Part shown: positions 43,258-52,714 of the stretch, piece after piece
Layout of the letters: every line of letters starts with the position of its first letter
How positions within the stretch are numbered: the stretch's first letter is position 1
NCBI RefSeq assembly: GCF_003287735.1
Contig: NZ_NSCM01000029.1
Span: forward strand, 1-56,170
Direction of reading: 5' to 3'
Source: Photorhabdus bodei
GTDB lineage: Bacteria; Pseudomonadota; Gammaproteobacteria; Enterobacterales; Enterobacteriaceae
Length of the DNA stretch: 56,170 bases
Translations under genes and position numbers: made by a program
The notes under the pieces: generated by a model
The model's database searches: none
Told to the model about the DNA's origin: nothing
What the model saw: only the letters and a program-made list of their open reading frames with translations

Positions 43258-45327
43258 CTATTGCAGTAACGAAATATCCGCAACTCTCAGGAACAGGTCC
43301 CGCAATTCACTTAACAAAGTTAAGCGATTCACGCGCACCTGCTGGTCTTCATCCATTACCATTACATTGTCGAAGAAAGCATCGACAACTTCACGCAGAG
43401 AAGCCAATTCAATCAGTGCTTCCTGATAGCGCCCTTCGGCAAACAAAGGCGTCAGCTTATCCTGTAAAACTATCAGATGCGTTGCCAGTTTCACCTCTTC
43501 TGGCGCTTTCAACGTAGAAACATCTACTTTCTCGTTCAATGTCTCTTCAGACTTAGCCAGAATGTTAGAAACGCGCTTATTCGCCGCAGCCAACGCTGCG
43601 GCTTCATCCAATGTACGGAAATGAGTGACCGCTTTAACACGGGCATCGAAATCAGCGGGTTGCGTTGGACGACGCGCCAATACAGCCTGAATGGTATCAA
43701 TGCTGTAACCCTGCTCCTGATACCATGCACGGAAACGGCCAAGCATAAACTCAACCACGTCATCAGTGACTTTGGCATTCGTCAGCTTGTCGCCATACAG
43801 ACGAACCGCTTCTTCTGTCAATGCCTGTAAATCCAATGGCAATTTTTTCTCAACGATAATACGCAAAGCCCCCAGCGCAGCACGACGCAGTGCAAACGGA
43901 TCTTTATCGCCTTTCGGATGCTGACCAATGCCAAAAATACCCGCCAGAGTATCCATTTTGTCTGCAAGGGCTAATGCACAGGAAACACTCGTAGAAGGCA
44001 GCTCATCACCGGCAAAACGCGGCTGATACTGCTCATTCAGCGCCAGAGCGATATCTTCCGCTTCACCGTCATGACGAGCGTAATGCATTCCCATCACACC
44101 CTGAGTATCAGTGAACTCGAACACCATATTGGTCATCAGGTCACATTTGGACAACAGACCCGCACGGGTGGCGTGATTAACATCAGCGCCAATCTTCTCT
44201 GCAACCCAACCAGCCAAAGCCTGAATACGATCCGTCTTATCGCGCAAAGTACCAAGCTGTTTCTGGAACAGAACGGTTTCCAAACGTGGCAAGTTGTCTT
44301 CCAAACGCTGTTTACGATCCGTCTTAAAAAAGAATTCCGCATCAGCCAGACGAGGACGAACCACTTTTTCGTTACCAGAAATGATTTGTCGTGGATCAGA
44401 AGATTCAATGTTGGCAACAAAGATAAAGTTCGCCATCAACTTGCCCGCATTGTCGTAAACCGGGAAGTATTTCTGGTCACCTTTCATGGTGTAAACCAAT
44501 GCTTCGGCTGGTACTTCGAGGAATTTCTCTTCAAATTTCGCCGTCAGCACAACCGGCCATTCAACCAATGAAGCGACTTCTTCCAACAAGCTGTCACTGA
44601 TATCCGCAATGCCACCCAGTTTAACCGCGGCTTGTTCCACATCCTGTTTAATGAGCGCCTTACGGGTTTCATAATCCGCGATCACTTTACCGCGTTGCTG
44701 CAAAATTGCCGGATACTGTTCCGCATTGTCAATCGTGAATTCAGGCTCACCCATAAAACGATGACCACGAATGACAGGCGCGGATTTAATACCCAGAATG
44801 TCACCTTCAATCAGTTCATCACCAAACAACATGGTAACGGTATGCACCGGGCGAACAAACTGAGTCTCTTTATCGCTCCAACGCATCAGTTTAGGAATTG
44901 GCAACTTATTTAGTGCACTATTGACCATAGCTGCCAGCAACTCTTTGACACTACGGCCTTTAACCAGTGCGCGATACAGTAACCATTCGCCTTTATCTGT
45001 CACCAAACGTTCAGCCTGAGAAGCCGTAATACCACAGCCACGAGCCCAACCTTCAGCCGCTTTTGTCGGTTTACCCTCCGCATCAAATGCCTGAGCAATC
45101 GCCGGGCCACGTTTTTCTACTTCACGGTCAGCCTGCGCTTCATCCAGATTGGCGATTTTCAGTGCCAGACGGCGCGGCGTTGCAAACCAGCTCACTTCAC
45201 CATACGCTAAATTCGCGTTATCCAACTCCACCGCAAAATTAGCAGCAAATGCTTCAGCCAGTGAACGAAGAGCCTTCGGCGGCAACTCTTCCGTGCCGAT
45301 TTCCACCAGGAAAGTCTGTTGAGTCAT
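43258..45327 (-). CDS. glyS: Glycine-tRNA ligase beta subunit
   Basis: 689 residues, the usual length, collinear with E. coli GlyS from MTQQTFLVEIGTEELPPKAL to the end. Binds tRNA-Gly and forms the alpha2beta2 synthetase with GlyQ. It starts nine bases after the glyQ stop, one operon. Confidence 0.97.
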   Translation of the reverse strand: MTQQTFLVEIGTEELPPKALRSLAEAFAANFAVELDNANLAYGEVSWFATPRRLALKIANLDEAQADREVEKRGPAIAQAFDAEGKPTKAAEGWARGCGITASQAERLVTDKGEWLLYRALVKGRSVKELLAAMVNSALNKLPIPKLMRWSDKETQFVRPVHTVTMLFGDELIEGDILGIKSAPVIRGHRFMGEPEFTIDNAEQYPAILQQRGKVIADYETRKALIKQDVEQAAVKLGGIADISDSLLEEVASLVEWPVVLTAKFEEKFLEVPAEALVYTMKGDQKYFPVYDNAGKLMANFIFVANIESSDPRQIISGNEKVVRPRLADAEFFFKTDRKQRLEDNLPRLETVLFQKQLGTLRDKTDRIQALAGWVAEKIGADVNHATRAGLLSKCDLMTNMVFEFTDTQGVMGMHYARHDGEAEDIALALNEQYQPRFAGDELPSTSVSCALALADKMDTLAGIFGIGQHPKGDKDPFALRRAALGALRIIVEKKLPLDLQALTEEAVRLYGDKLTNAKVTDDVVEFMLGRFRAWYQEQGYSIDTIQAVLARRPTQPADFDARVKAVTHFRTLDEAAALAAANKRVSNILAKSEETLNEKVDVSTLKAPEEVKLATHLIVLQDKLTPLFAEGRYQEALIELASLREVVDAFFDNVMVMDEDQQVRVNRLTLLSELRDLFLRVADISLLQ

Positions 45328-45336
45328 GACAGCCTC

Positions 45337-46251
45337 TTAGTTCTGATTCTTTTTACACATAGGGAAGCCCAGTGCCTCGCGGGAGGCATAATAAGCTTCA
45401 GCAACAGCTTTGGTCAGGGTGCGGATACGCAGGATATAGCGCTGACGTTCAGTCACCGAGATAGCTTTACGGGCATCCAATAAGTTGAATGCATGGCCCG
45501 CTTTGAGGATACGTTCATAAGCTGGCAATGGTAGCGGCGTTTCCAGCGCCAGCAGCTCCTGAGCTTCTTTTTCATATTGCTCAAAGCAGCTAAACAGGAA
45601 ATCAACATCCGCATACTCAAAGTTATAAGTAGATTGTTCTACTTCATTCTGATGATAAATATCACCATAAGTGGTTTTACCCAACGGGCCATCGCACCAA
45701 ACTAGGTCGTAAACACTGTCCACGCCCTGGATATACATCGCCAGACGCTCAAGACCGTAAGTAATCTCGCCGGTTACCGGCTTACACTCAAGGCCACCTA
45801 CCTGTTGGAAGTAAGTAAACTGAGTCACTTCCATCCCGTTAAGCCACACTTCCCAGCCCAATCCCCAAGCACCTAACGTTGGGTTTTCCCAGTTATCTTC
45901 AACAAAACGGATATCGTGAACTGTCGGGTCCAACCCCAATTCTTTCAGCGAACCCAGATATAATTCCTGAATATTGTCTGGTGACGGCTTAATAATGACC
46001 TGAAACTGATAGTAATGTTGTAAGCGATTCGGGTTTTCACCATAACGGCCATCTGTCGGACGACGGGAAGGTTGCACATAAGCCGCCGCAATTGGCTCCG
46101 GGCCAAGTGCACGCAGGCAAGTGATTGGATGAGAAGTGCCCGCGCCGACTTCCATGTCCAGTGGTTGGACAATGGTGCAGCCCTGGCGCGCCCAATAATC
46201 CTGTAAGGTCAGGATCAGCCCCTGAAAGGTCTTGGTATCAAACTTTTGCAT
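45337..46251 (-). CDS. glyQ: Glycine-tRNA ligase alpha subunit
   Basis: 304 residues with the class II catalytic motifs (GAGTSHPITCLRALG; QPSRRPTDGRYGENPNR). It activates glycine. First gene of the glyQS operon, divergent from tag. Confidence 0.97.
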   Translation of the reverse strand: MQKFDTKTFQGLILTLQDYWARQGCTIVQPLDMEVGAGTSHPITCLRALGPEPIAAAYVQPSRRPTDGRYGENPNRLQHYYQFQVIIKPSPDNIQELYLGSLKELGLDPTVHDIRFVEDNWENPTLGAWGLGWEVWLNGMEVTQFTYFQQVGGLECKPVTGEITYGLERLAMYIQGVDSVYDLVWCDGPLGKTTYGDIYHQNEVEQSTYNFEYADVDFLFSCFEQYEKEAQELLALETPLPLPAYERILKAGHAFNLLDARKAISVTERQRYILRIRTLTKAVAEAYYASREALGFPMCKKNQN

Positions 46252-46384
46252 GTTGGATCCGCACGCGATACATATGAATTTGAAAGGAAGTCGGTCAGTA
46301 TACCCTTTGACCTTAAGATATACAGCCCTGAATTCGCTCTCAATTCCGCCCTGAAATAAAAAAATCTTAATCTGGCTATTTTGC

Positions 46385-46400
46385 TTGTATATATATACAG
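46385..46400. promoter_or_regulatory. Near-consensus LexA (SOS) box before tag
   Basis: TTGTATATATATACAG differs from the LexA core CTGT-N8-ACAG by one base and has the alternating TA centre of the strongest sites. It lies 46 bases upstream of the tag start in the glyQ-tag divergent region. SOS control of tag is not known in E. coli, so this is a prediction. Confidence 0.5.
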
Positions 46401-46446
46401 TTAAAGTACAGTCAATTATTAACCATCAACATCGGGAATAATCATC

Positions 46447-47004
46447 ATGGAACTAACACGCTGTAATTGGGTGACCTCTGATCCTGAATATCTGGCTTAC
46501 CATGACAATGAATGGGGAAAACCACAAGAAAATAGCCAAAAGCTGTTTGAAATGATTTGTCTGGAAGGCCAGCAATCCGGGCTATCATGGCTGACTATCC
46601 TGAAAAAACGTGAGGGCTATCGCCAATGTTTTCATCAGTTTGATCCGGTAAAAATTGCCGTCATGGATGAAAATGATGTGGCTCGGCTGATGCTTGATCC
46701 TGCTATTGTCCGCAATCGCGCCAAAATTAACGCTATTATCAACAATGCGCGGGCATATCTTAAAATGCAACAACAGGGTGAAGAATTCAGCACCTTTATC
46801 TGGCGTTTTGTTGATAACAAACCGATTATTAATCAGTGGAAAACCATCACAGAGGTGCCGGTAAAAACAGATCTTTCAGATGAGTTATCACAAGCACTGA
46901 AAAAAAGGGGGTTCAAATTTATCGGCAGTACCACTTGCTATGCATTTATGCAGGCAACAGGCTTGGTCAATGACCATATAACTGACTGTTTATGTAGAAA
47001 ATAA
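46447..47004 (+). CDS. tag: DNA-3-methyladenine glycosylase I
   Basis: 185 residues, full length. It begins MELTRCNWVTSDPEYLAYHD, with the zinc-ligand Cys6 and His19 (YHDNEWG) of the Tag family, LEGQQSGLSWLTILKKR, and the C-terminal zinc ligands HITDCLC. Excises 3-methyladenine from alkylated DNA. A LexA-like box precedes it. Confidence 0.95.
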   Translation: MELTRCNWVTSDPEYLAYHDNEWGKPQENSQKLFEMICLEGQQSGLSWLTILKKREGYRQCFHQFDPVKIAVMDENDVARLMLDPAIVRNRAKINAIINNARAYLKMQQQGEEFSTFIWRFVDNKPIINQWKTITEVPVKTDLSDELSQALKKRGFKFIGSTTCYAFMQATGLVNDHITDCLCRK

Positions 47005-47209
47005 ATTCAGTGAATTACAATAGCCCCAAGATTAACACCAATAATAAAGCTGGATATTAACCAAACATTTAGCTCTTTATTTTAAATGTTAAATTAAATG
47101 CCATATTAAATAATTAATAGTCATAATTTTCCAGATTGCACCTCGATAATGCGAAGGGTATGGTGTTATTCCTTCTAATTTAAATAACACACCGACAACG
47201 AACACGGCT

Positions 47210-48463
47210 ATGATTTTTTCTCAATTCGGTAACAAGTTTACACAAGACGCAGGTATAACCCGCCTGATGAATGACCTTAATCAAGGGTTGCGGACACCTG
47301 GTGCAATTATGCTGGGCGGTGGTAATCCTGCACATATCCCGGAAATGGATGACTATTTTCAGCAATTACTGACTGAAATGGTCGCAAGCGGCCAACTCAC
47401 GGAAACACTATGCAACTATGATGGCCCTCAGGGTAAAGATACGCTAATTCGAGCATTGGCAGAGATGCTACGCGAAAAACTTGGCTGGGAAATTGGTACA
47501 CAAAATATTGCCCTGACCAATGGCAGCCAGAGCGCATTTTTCTATTTGTTTAACCTGCTGGCCGGGCGCAGTGAAGATGGCTCTACCCGTAAGGTACTAT
47601 TTCCACTGGCACCGGAATATATTGGTTATTCTGACTCAGGGCTGGATGAAGGCTTATTTGTTGCCAATAAACCCAATATTGAATTATTGCCAGAAGGCCA
47701 ATTCAAATACCGTGTTGATTTTGACCATCTCAATATTACCGAAGATATTGGCCTGATCTGTGTTTCTCGCCCAACCAACCCAACGGGTAACGTCATCACT
47801 GACGAAGAATTGCAACGGCTGGATTATCTGGCTCAACAACACCAGATTCCATTACTCATTGATAATGCTTATGGCGTGCCATTCCCAGGTATTATTTTTA
47901 GCGAAGCTACACCATTGTGGAACCCTAATACTATTCTGTGCATGAGTCTATCCAAATTAGGGCTGCCCGGTTCACGCTGCGGAATCATTATCGCTAACGA
48001 TAAAATCATCAATGCCGTCAGTAATATGAATGGTATCATCAGCCTTGCGCCGGGCGGTGTCGGCCCCGCAATGGCATTGGAAATGATCCGTCGCAATGAC
48101 CTGCTTCGTTTGTCACAGGACATTATCCGCCCGTTCTATCAACAACGGGTTCAGGACGTGATTCAGATTATCCGTCGTTATCTGCCGGTAGAACTTTGCC
48201 TTATCCATAAACCAGAAGGTGCCATTTTTTTGTGGCTGTGGTTTAAAAATCTGCCGATAACCACAGAAACACTTTATCAAAGACTGAAAAAACGTGGTGT
48301 GTTAATGGTTCCAGGTCACTATTTCTTCCCCGGACTGGAACAAGACTGGCCGCATGCTCATGAATGCATGCGTATGAATTATGTTCCTGATCCGGAAAGT
48401 ATTGCAAAAGGGATTGCGATTCTGGCAGAAGAAATTGAGCAGGCACATCAGCAAGCAGCCTGA
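47210..48463 (+). CDS. avtA: Valine-pyruvate aminotransferase AvtA
   Basis: 417 residues, the same size as E. coli AvtA, starting MIFSQFGNKFTQDAGITRLM. Fold-type I PLP aminotransferase with CVSRPTNPTGNV, LLIDNAYGVPF and the PLP lysine in SLSKLGLPGSRCG. Makes alanine from valine and pyruvate. Confidence 0.95.
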   Translation: MIFSQFGNKFTQDAGITRLMNDLNQGLRTPGAIMLGGGNPAHIPEMDDYFQQLLTEMVASGQLTETLCNYDGPQGKDTLIRALAEMLREKLGWEIGTQNIALTNGSQSAFFYLFNLLAGRSEDGSTRKVLFPLAPEYIGYSDSGLDEGLFVANKPNIELLPEGQFKYRVDFDHLNITEDIGLICVSRPTNPTGNVITDEELQRLDYLAQQHQIPLLIDNAYGVPFPGIIFSEATPLWNPNTILCMSLSKLGLPGSRCGIIIANDKIINAVSNMNGIISLAPGGVGPAMALEMIRRNDLLRLSQDIIRPFYQQRVQDVIQIIRRYLPVELCLIHKPEGAIFLWLWFKNLPITTETLYQRLKKRGVLMVPGHYFFPGLEQDWPHAHECMRMNYVPDPESIAKGIAILAEEIEQAHQQAA

Positions 48464-48799
48464 AGTCAATGTAATTAAATCAATAATGTAATTAAATCAA
48501 TATAGTAAAAAAGCTCCTGCCCGGAAATGCAGGAGCAAAATGATAACGAGGACTTTACATAATTATTTTCAGAATTTGTAGAATGCTTTGTGCATAAAGA
48601 AGAGAAAGAAACACTCCTTGTTTGCCCACTCTCCTTAAGCAGCCTCTATTCAATCAGAAATTTCTAAATCCAATGCCTCGAATAGGCGTGTTTTTGTGCG
48701 TTTACTGATGGCTAATGCAAGAGTACATTACGCATTAATGAGACTTTCAGCCGATATGCCAAACTGCTTATTCAGTTTCCAAATTATTTATGTCTTTTA
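48464..48799. other. Intergenic between avtA and yidE with terminator
   Basis: A perfect 8-bp stem (GCTCCTGC at 48513, GCAGGAGC at 48529) lies here. The remainder has no intact gene; a short minus-strand stretch near 48635-48710 reads SKRTKTRLFEALDLEISD and may be a gene tail. Confidence 0.4.
48508..48536 (-). terminator. Terminator for the yidE direction
   Basis: On the minus strand the GCTCCTGC/GCAGGAGC hairpin is followed by TTTTTTAC, a strong T-run. On the plus strand avtA reads into AAAA instead. Confidence 0.8.
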
Positions 48800-50458
48800 C
48801 TATAAAGCCCAAAAAAGCACCGCCAATAATTGTGGCGACATAATCCTCAAAAACATTGCCAGCGGATAAACCGTCGCATAAGAAAGCGCCGCAGCCCCAT
48901 TAGTACTGTGAATAGCATTAGCAAAAGCCAACGCGGGGGGATCAGTCATTGACCCGGCAAGTACCCCACATAAGCTAAGATAATTCATTTTAGCGACTAT
49001 ACGGGCCAGAATACCGACTGTGAGTAACGGAATAATCGTAATTAAAACGCCATAACCTACCCAAATCAGACCATCCCCATATATAAGAGTGTTAATAAAA
49101 TCACCACCAGATTTCAGCCCAACAACAGCAAGAAACATCACAATACCCAATTCACGCAATGCAAGATTAGCGCTGGGAGGCATGAACCAATATAGCTTAC
49201 CAATGGTCCCTATTCGCCCCAAAATCAAAGCGATCACCAATGGTCCACCTGCTAGTCCAAGGCGCAAAGCAACGGGGAAACCCGGAATAAACAACGGAAT
49301 TGATCCCAGTAATACCCCAAGACCAATCCCGATAAATACAGGCAACATCTGTACTTGCTGGAGTTTATGTTTTGCATTGCCTAACAGAGAAGCTACCGCT
49401 TCAATAGATTCAGGGCGACCAACAATATTTAAAATATCACCAAACTGTAAGCTAGCATTATTACTGGCAACCAATTCAACCCCCGCACGGTTTAATCGGG
49501 TAACAACCACATCATATTTTTGCTTAAGATTCAGTTCACGTATCCGTTTACTCAACACTGCGTCATTAGTCACAACCACTTTGGCGGATTGCAACGTATT
49601 ACTTGATGTAGACAGAGAAATATCCACTTCCTCACCCAACACCAATCTAACTTTATCCAAATCTTCCCGATGACCCACCAAATATAGGAGATCCCCACTC
49701 TGAATCACTGTGGTGGATGAAGGCACCATAAGCAAATCGTCACGTTTCAAGCGAGAACAAACCACATTATCACAGTTAAGTAGGGGAATATCCTGCATAC
49801 ATAACCCATTCAAGTTTGGGTTACGAACTGCAATATTCATGGTTTGCAAAATTTCGCGACTACAACCATTTTGGCTATCAAATTCTTTAGCTTCACGTTC
49901 AATATTCACTTTGAAAAATAGCCGTACCAACCACATCACCAGTAAAATACCGCAAATCCCCATTGGGTACGCCATTGCGTATCCCATGCCCATTTGGCTG
50001 ACAAGGGCAGAATCTGAACCAAGATCCGTCAGAATTTGTTGACCGGTGCCGAGAGAGGGAGTATTCGTCACCGCGCCAGAGAAAATACCCAGAATAATTG
50101 GCAAAGGAACATGAAACAGTTTATGAATAATCGCCGTTACCAACCCACCGATAATCACAATGAATACCGCCAGGCCATTCAGTTTCAGTCCCGATCGTCG
50201 TAATGAAGAGAAAAAACCCGGCCCTACTTGGATACCAATGGTGTAAACAAACAGAATCAAACCGAATTCCTGAATAAAATGCAGCATATCGCTGCTCAAT
50301 GTCAGTTCATAAGTTTGAGCGAAATGACCGACGATAATGCCACCAAACAGCACACCACCAATACCTAATCCAACTTCATATATTTTCCAGTTTCCAATCC
50401 ACAATCCAAATGCAGCAGCTAATGCCAACATACTCACTGTAAGAGCAATATCACTCAT
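48800..50458 (-). CDS. yidE: YidE, AspT/TrkA_C-domain transporter
   Basis: 552 residues, near E. coli YidE (553). Two membrane halves (about 1-185 and 370-552) flank two RCK-C/TrkA-C domains (about 190-275 and 280-360). Conserved blocks include LHFIQEFGLILFVYTIGIQVG and LRELGIVMFLAVVGLKSGGD. The family exchanges amino or dicarboxylic acids; the substrate of YidE is not established. Confidence 0.95.
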   Translation of the reverse strand: MSDIALTVSMLALAAAFGLWIGNWKIYEVGLGIGGVLFGGIIVGHFAQTYELTLSSDMLHFIQEFGLILFVYTIGIQVGPGFFSSLRRSGLKLNGLAVFIVIIGGLVTAIIHKLFHVPLPIILGIFSGAVTNTPSLGTGQQILTDLGSDSALVSQMGMGYAMAYPMGICGILLVMWLVRLFFKVNIEREAKEFDSQNGCSREILQTMNIAVRNPNLNGLCMQDIPLLNCDNVVCSRLKRDDLLMVPSSTTVIQSGDLLYLVGHREDLDKVRLVLGEEVDISLSTSSNTLQSAKVVVTNDAVLSKRIRELNLKQKYDVVVTRLNRAGVELVASNNASLQFGDILNIVGRPESIEAVASLLGNAKHKLQQVQMLPVFIGIGLGVLLGSIPLFIPGFPVALRLGLAGGPLVIALILGRIGTIGKLYWFMPPSANLALRELGIVMFLAVVGLKSGGDFINTLIYGDGLIWVGYGVLITIIPLLTVGILARIVAKMNYLSLCGVLAGSMTDPPALAFANAIHSTNGAAALSYATVYPLAMFLRIMSPQLLAVLFWAL

Positions 50459-50655
50459 AACCCGTTTCCTTTACCAAAAGTTAAAAAACCGGGAGATTAG
50501 TTCTGTTTACTCTCTGATTCTGTCAGAAATTAAATAGCCGTTATGTGGTTAATCACACAAATCATAAGGATTTATCACCCCCCAAAGGAGCACAACACTC
50601 ATTAGAACGTTATTATTAACAGACAAAAGCCAAATCGTTTTAGCCTTAAAATTAT

Positions 50656-51963
50656 TTAAGTTATATACCTTATGGATTTCAATCCGGTTTCCACCAGGAA
50701 AATTTGCATATAACCATCGATTTCACGCATAAATGCAACATAATGGCTATCCGGTGAAATCACCACCGCTTCCACAGCAGGCGCTTTTTCTGTACGCTTC
50801 GTCAAACGCTGCATCTGACCATTTTGTACATTGCATAGCATCACGCTGTTATCACAAATAAAAGCAACAAACTGACCACTAGCTTCCCAACTAAAAGCAG
50901 ATTGAATACCACAATAACCCTGCGTTATCTGACGCGGTTCTCCACCATTTGGCGATATTGTCCACAATTGCACAATACCATTATCATCTTTCATTAGAAA
51001 ACCAATCTGTTCACCATTCGGTGAAGCACGCAACCAGTGACGCGGGTTATTCACGACTCCCGGCCAACGTTTGTGGCTGGTCAATGTCAAACGACGCTGC
51101 ATTACACTGGCAGGCGGCGCGGGTAACGTTGTTTCCGTACCTTCCAGCGGTTTTTCCCCTGCTACCGCATAATCAGCATCCTGTTCAGGTAGATCAACGA
51201 TATAAACTTCCGGTACTTTTTGCCCTGTTGCAGAAATGGTATTGCCAATAAATGCCAACGCCCAACGCTGCCAACTGCCATCCGCTTTACGATATCCAGC
51301 TTGACCGACCCAACACTCTTCATAGGCACGGTTAATCTCATCACTACCCGGCTCTGGCTGAGGTGTTGTACTACTGACTACAACGGAGAAATAGCTACCA
51401 TCATGTTCACGGGGATGGTGTTTAGGTGATTCAACCGACTTGAGAGGCACCGCCACGGCGATATTGCGCAAATCCAATGCTGGATCAAGCTCATGCATAA
51501 CATGGTCATTATAAGTGAAACTCAAACGACTACCATCCGGGCTGAATACATGAACGTGGCTGCCTCCGCGCAACGCTCCCGGGGTATAAGGGGCAGTAAT
51601 ATCCATTGCATCCAGCGTAACTGCTTTTCCCGGAGAATCCTCACTAACAATTACGCCCCGACGGTGATGAAAGTCATAGTGCCATTGCTCATCTGGGAAT
51701 TCTGGCCCATGAATAAACGCATATCGAACAGGTTCTGTTGGGCTGACTGTCACTACGCCAACATGAGCGCCCTCCTTTGCCTGATAGATAATGTCTGTTT
51801 TTTCACTCTGTACATGAATTTTTTCTATCGTTAAACCAGTAAAAGAAGCACCATGAGGACGCACATCATAAACTAACCACTGGCTGTCTGGTGTCCAGAC
51901 ATTAATATTAGTAAGCTGGTGGCTACGGTTATCTAACGTGATTTGCCGTTCCTGAAAGGCCAT
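50656..51963 (-). CDS. yidR: YidR, DUF3748 beta-propeller protein
   Basis: 435 residues, collinear with E. coli YidR (about 415), with TolB-like WD repeats; blocks include GASFTGLTIE, WHYDFHHRRGVIV and GGSHVHVFSPDGSRLSFTYN. The extra C-terminal residues KSIRYIT are encoded by the end of an ERIC-like sequence, so the native stop has been replaced. Function unknown; cytoplasmic, no signal peptide seen. Confidence 0.92.
   Translation of the reverse strand: MAFQERQITLDNRSHQLTNINVWTPDSQWLVYDVRPHGASFTGLTIEKIHVQSEKTDIIYQAKEGAHVGVVTVSPTEPVRYAFIHGPEFPDEQWHYDFHHRRGVIVSEDSPGKAVTLDAMDITAPYTPGALRGGSHVHVFSPDGSRLSFTYNDHVMHELDPALDLRNIAVAVPLKSVESPKHHPREHDGSYFSVVVSSTTPQPEPGSDEINRAYEECWVGQAGYRKADGSWQRWALAFIGNTISATGQKVPEVYIVDLPEQDADYAVAGEKPLEGTETTLPAPPASVMQRRLTLTSHKRWPGVVNNPRHWLRASPNGEQIGFLMKDDNGIVQLWTISPNGGEPRQITQGYCGIQSAFSWEASGQFVAFICDNSVMLCNVQNGQMQRLTKRTEKAPAVEAVVISPDSHYVAFMREIDGYMQIFLVETGLKSIRYIT
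50664..50682. repeat. ERIC end fragment forming the yidR 3' terminus
   Basis: TATACCTTATGGATTTCAA matches 18 of 19 bases of the standard ERIC left end (one C to T change) with no remaining core. In the reading frame of yidR it supplies the last codons before the stop. Confidence 0.7.
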
Positions 51964-51987
51964 TTTATTATCCTTGCATCAGGTTTT

Positions 51988-52012
51988 TTCGGATAAATAA
52001 TATTAATCCGAA
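51988..52012. promoter_or_regulatory. Inverted repeat in the yidR-yicG divergent region
   Basis: TTCGGAT, eleven AT bases, then ATCCGAA forms a perfect 7-bp-arm dyad 25 bases upstream of the yidR start. It could be an operator or leader hairpin. Confidence 0.35.
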
Positions 52013-52096
52013 ATGGATGGAACTAAAAAATTTCAGTCGAGACTTTACCACTTCGACATTACTCTTACTTTTTTATGCTACGTACATTTCATTTCT

Positions 52097-52714
52097 ATGT
52101 TACTAAGTGTTCTTTATATCATCGGTATTACTGCTGAAGCGATGACCGGGGCTTTAGCTGCAGGCCGCCGTAAAATGGATATGTTCGGCGTGATTATTAT
52201 TGCTTCCGTAACGGCGATTGGCGGTGGCTCCGTTCGAGATATACTACTAGGGCATTATCCCCTCGGTTGGGTTAAGCACCCTGAATATATCGTCACCGTC
52301 GCCTGCGCCGCTGTGATAACCACCTGGGTTGCACCGATGATGAAACATTTACGCCGTCTGTTCCTAATCCTTGATGCCATTGGTTTGATTGTTTTCTCCA
52401 TTCTTGGCGCCCAGATTGCACTGGATATGAACTATGGCCCAATCATTGCCGCCATTGCTGCGGTTATCACCGGCGTTTTCGGTGGCGTGTTACGCGATAT
52501 GTTGTGTAACACCATTCCGTTGGTTTTCCAGAAAGAGATCTATGCGGGTGTCTCCTTTACCGCCGCCTGGTTATATATTGGCTTACAGCACACGCCGTTA
52601 CCGCAAAACGGCATTGTTCTGATTACCCTGATCGCCGGTCTGACAGCAAGATTGGTTGCTATTCGCTACCGTCTTGGATTACCGGTCTTTAATTACGAAC
52701 ACTCCGATCACTGA
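52097..52714 (+). CDS. yicG: YicG, UPF0126/TRIC-type membrane protein
   Basis: 205 residues from ATG at 52097 (MLLSVLYIIGITAEAMTGAL), exactly the E. coli length; an upstream extension to 52013 lacks homology. Two repeated three-helix units each carry the GGGxxRDxL motif (GGGSVRDILL, FGGVLRDML), as in TRIC-family cation channels and glycine transporters. The 3' end overlaps ligB by seven bases. Confidence 0.93.
   Translation: MLLSVLYIIGITAEAMTGALAAGRRKMDMFGVIIIASVTAIGGGSVRDILLGHYPLGWVKHPEYIVTVACAAVITTWVAPMMKHLRRLFLILDAIGLIVFSILGAQIALDMNYGPIIAAIAAVITGVFGGVLRDMLCNTIPLVFQKEIYAGVSFTAAWLYIGLQHTPLPQNGIVLITLIAGLTARLVAIRYRLGLPVFNYEHSDH

Noticed and set aside
44071..44571. 166-codon plus-strand open frame
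   Set aside because: Antisense shadow of glyS; no homology or start signals.
49089..49673. 194-codon plus-strand open frame
   Set aside because: Antisense shadow of yidE; low-complexity, no start signals.
52013..52096. N-terminal extension of YicG
   Set aside because: The ATG at 52097 gives exactly the E. coli protein. The extension overlaps the divergent promoter region.
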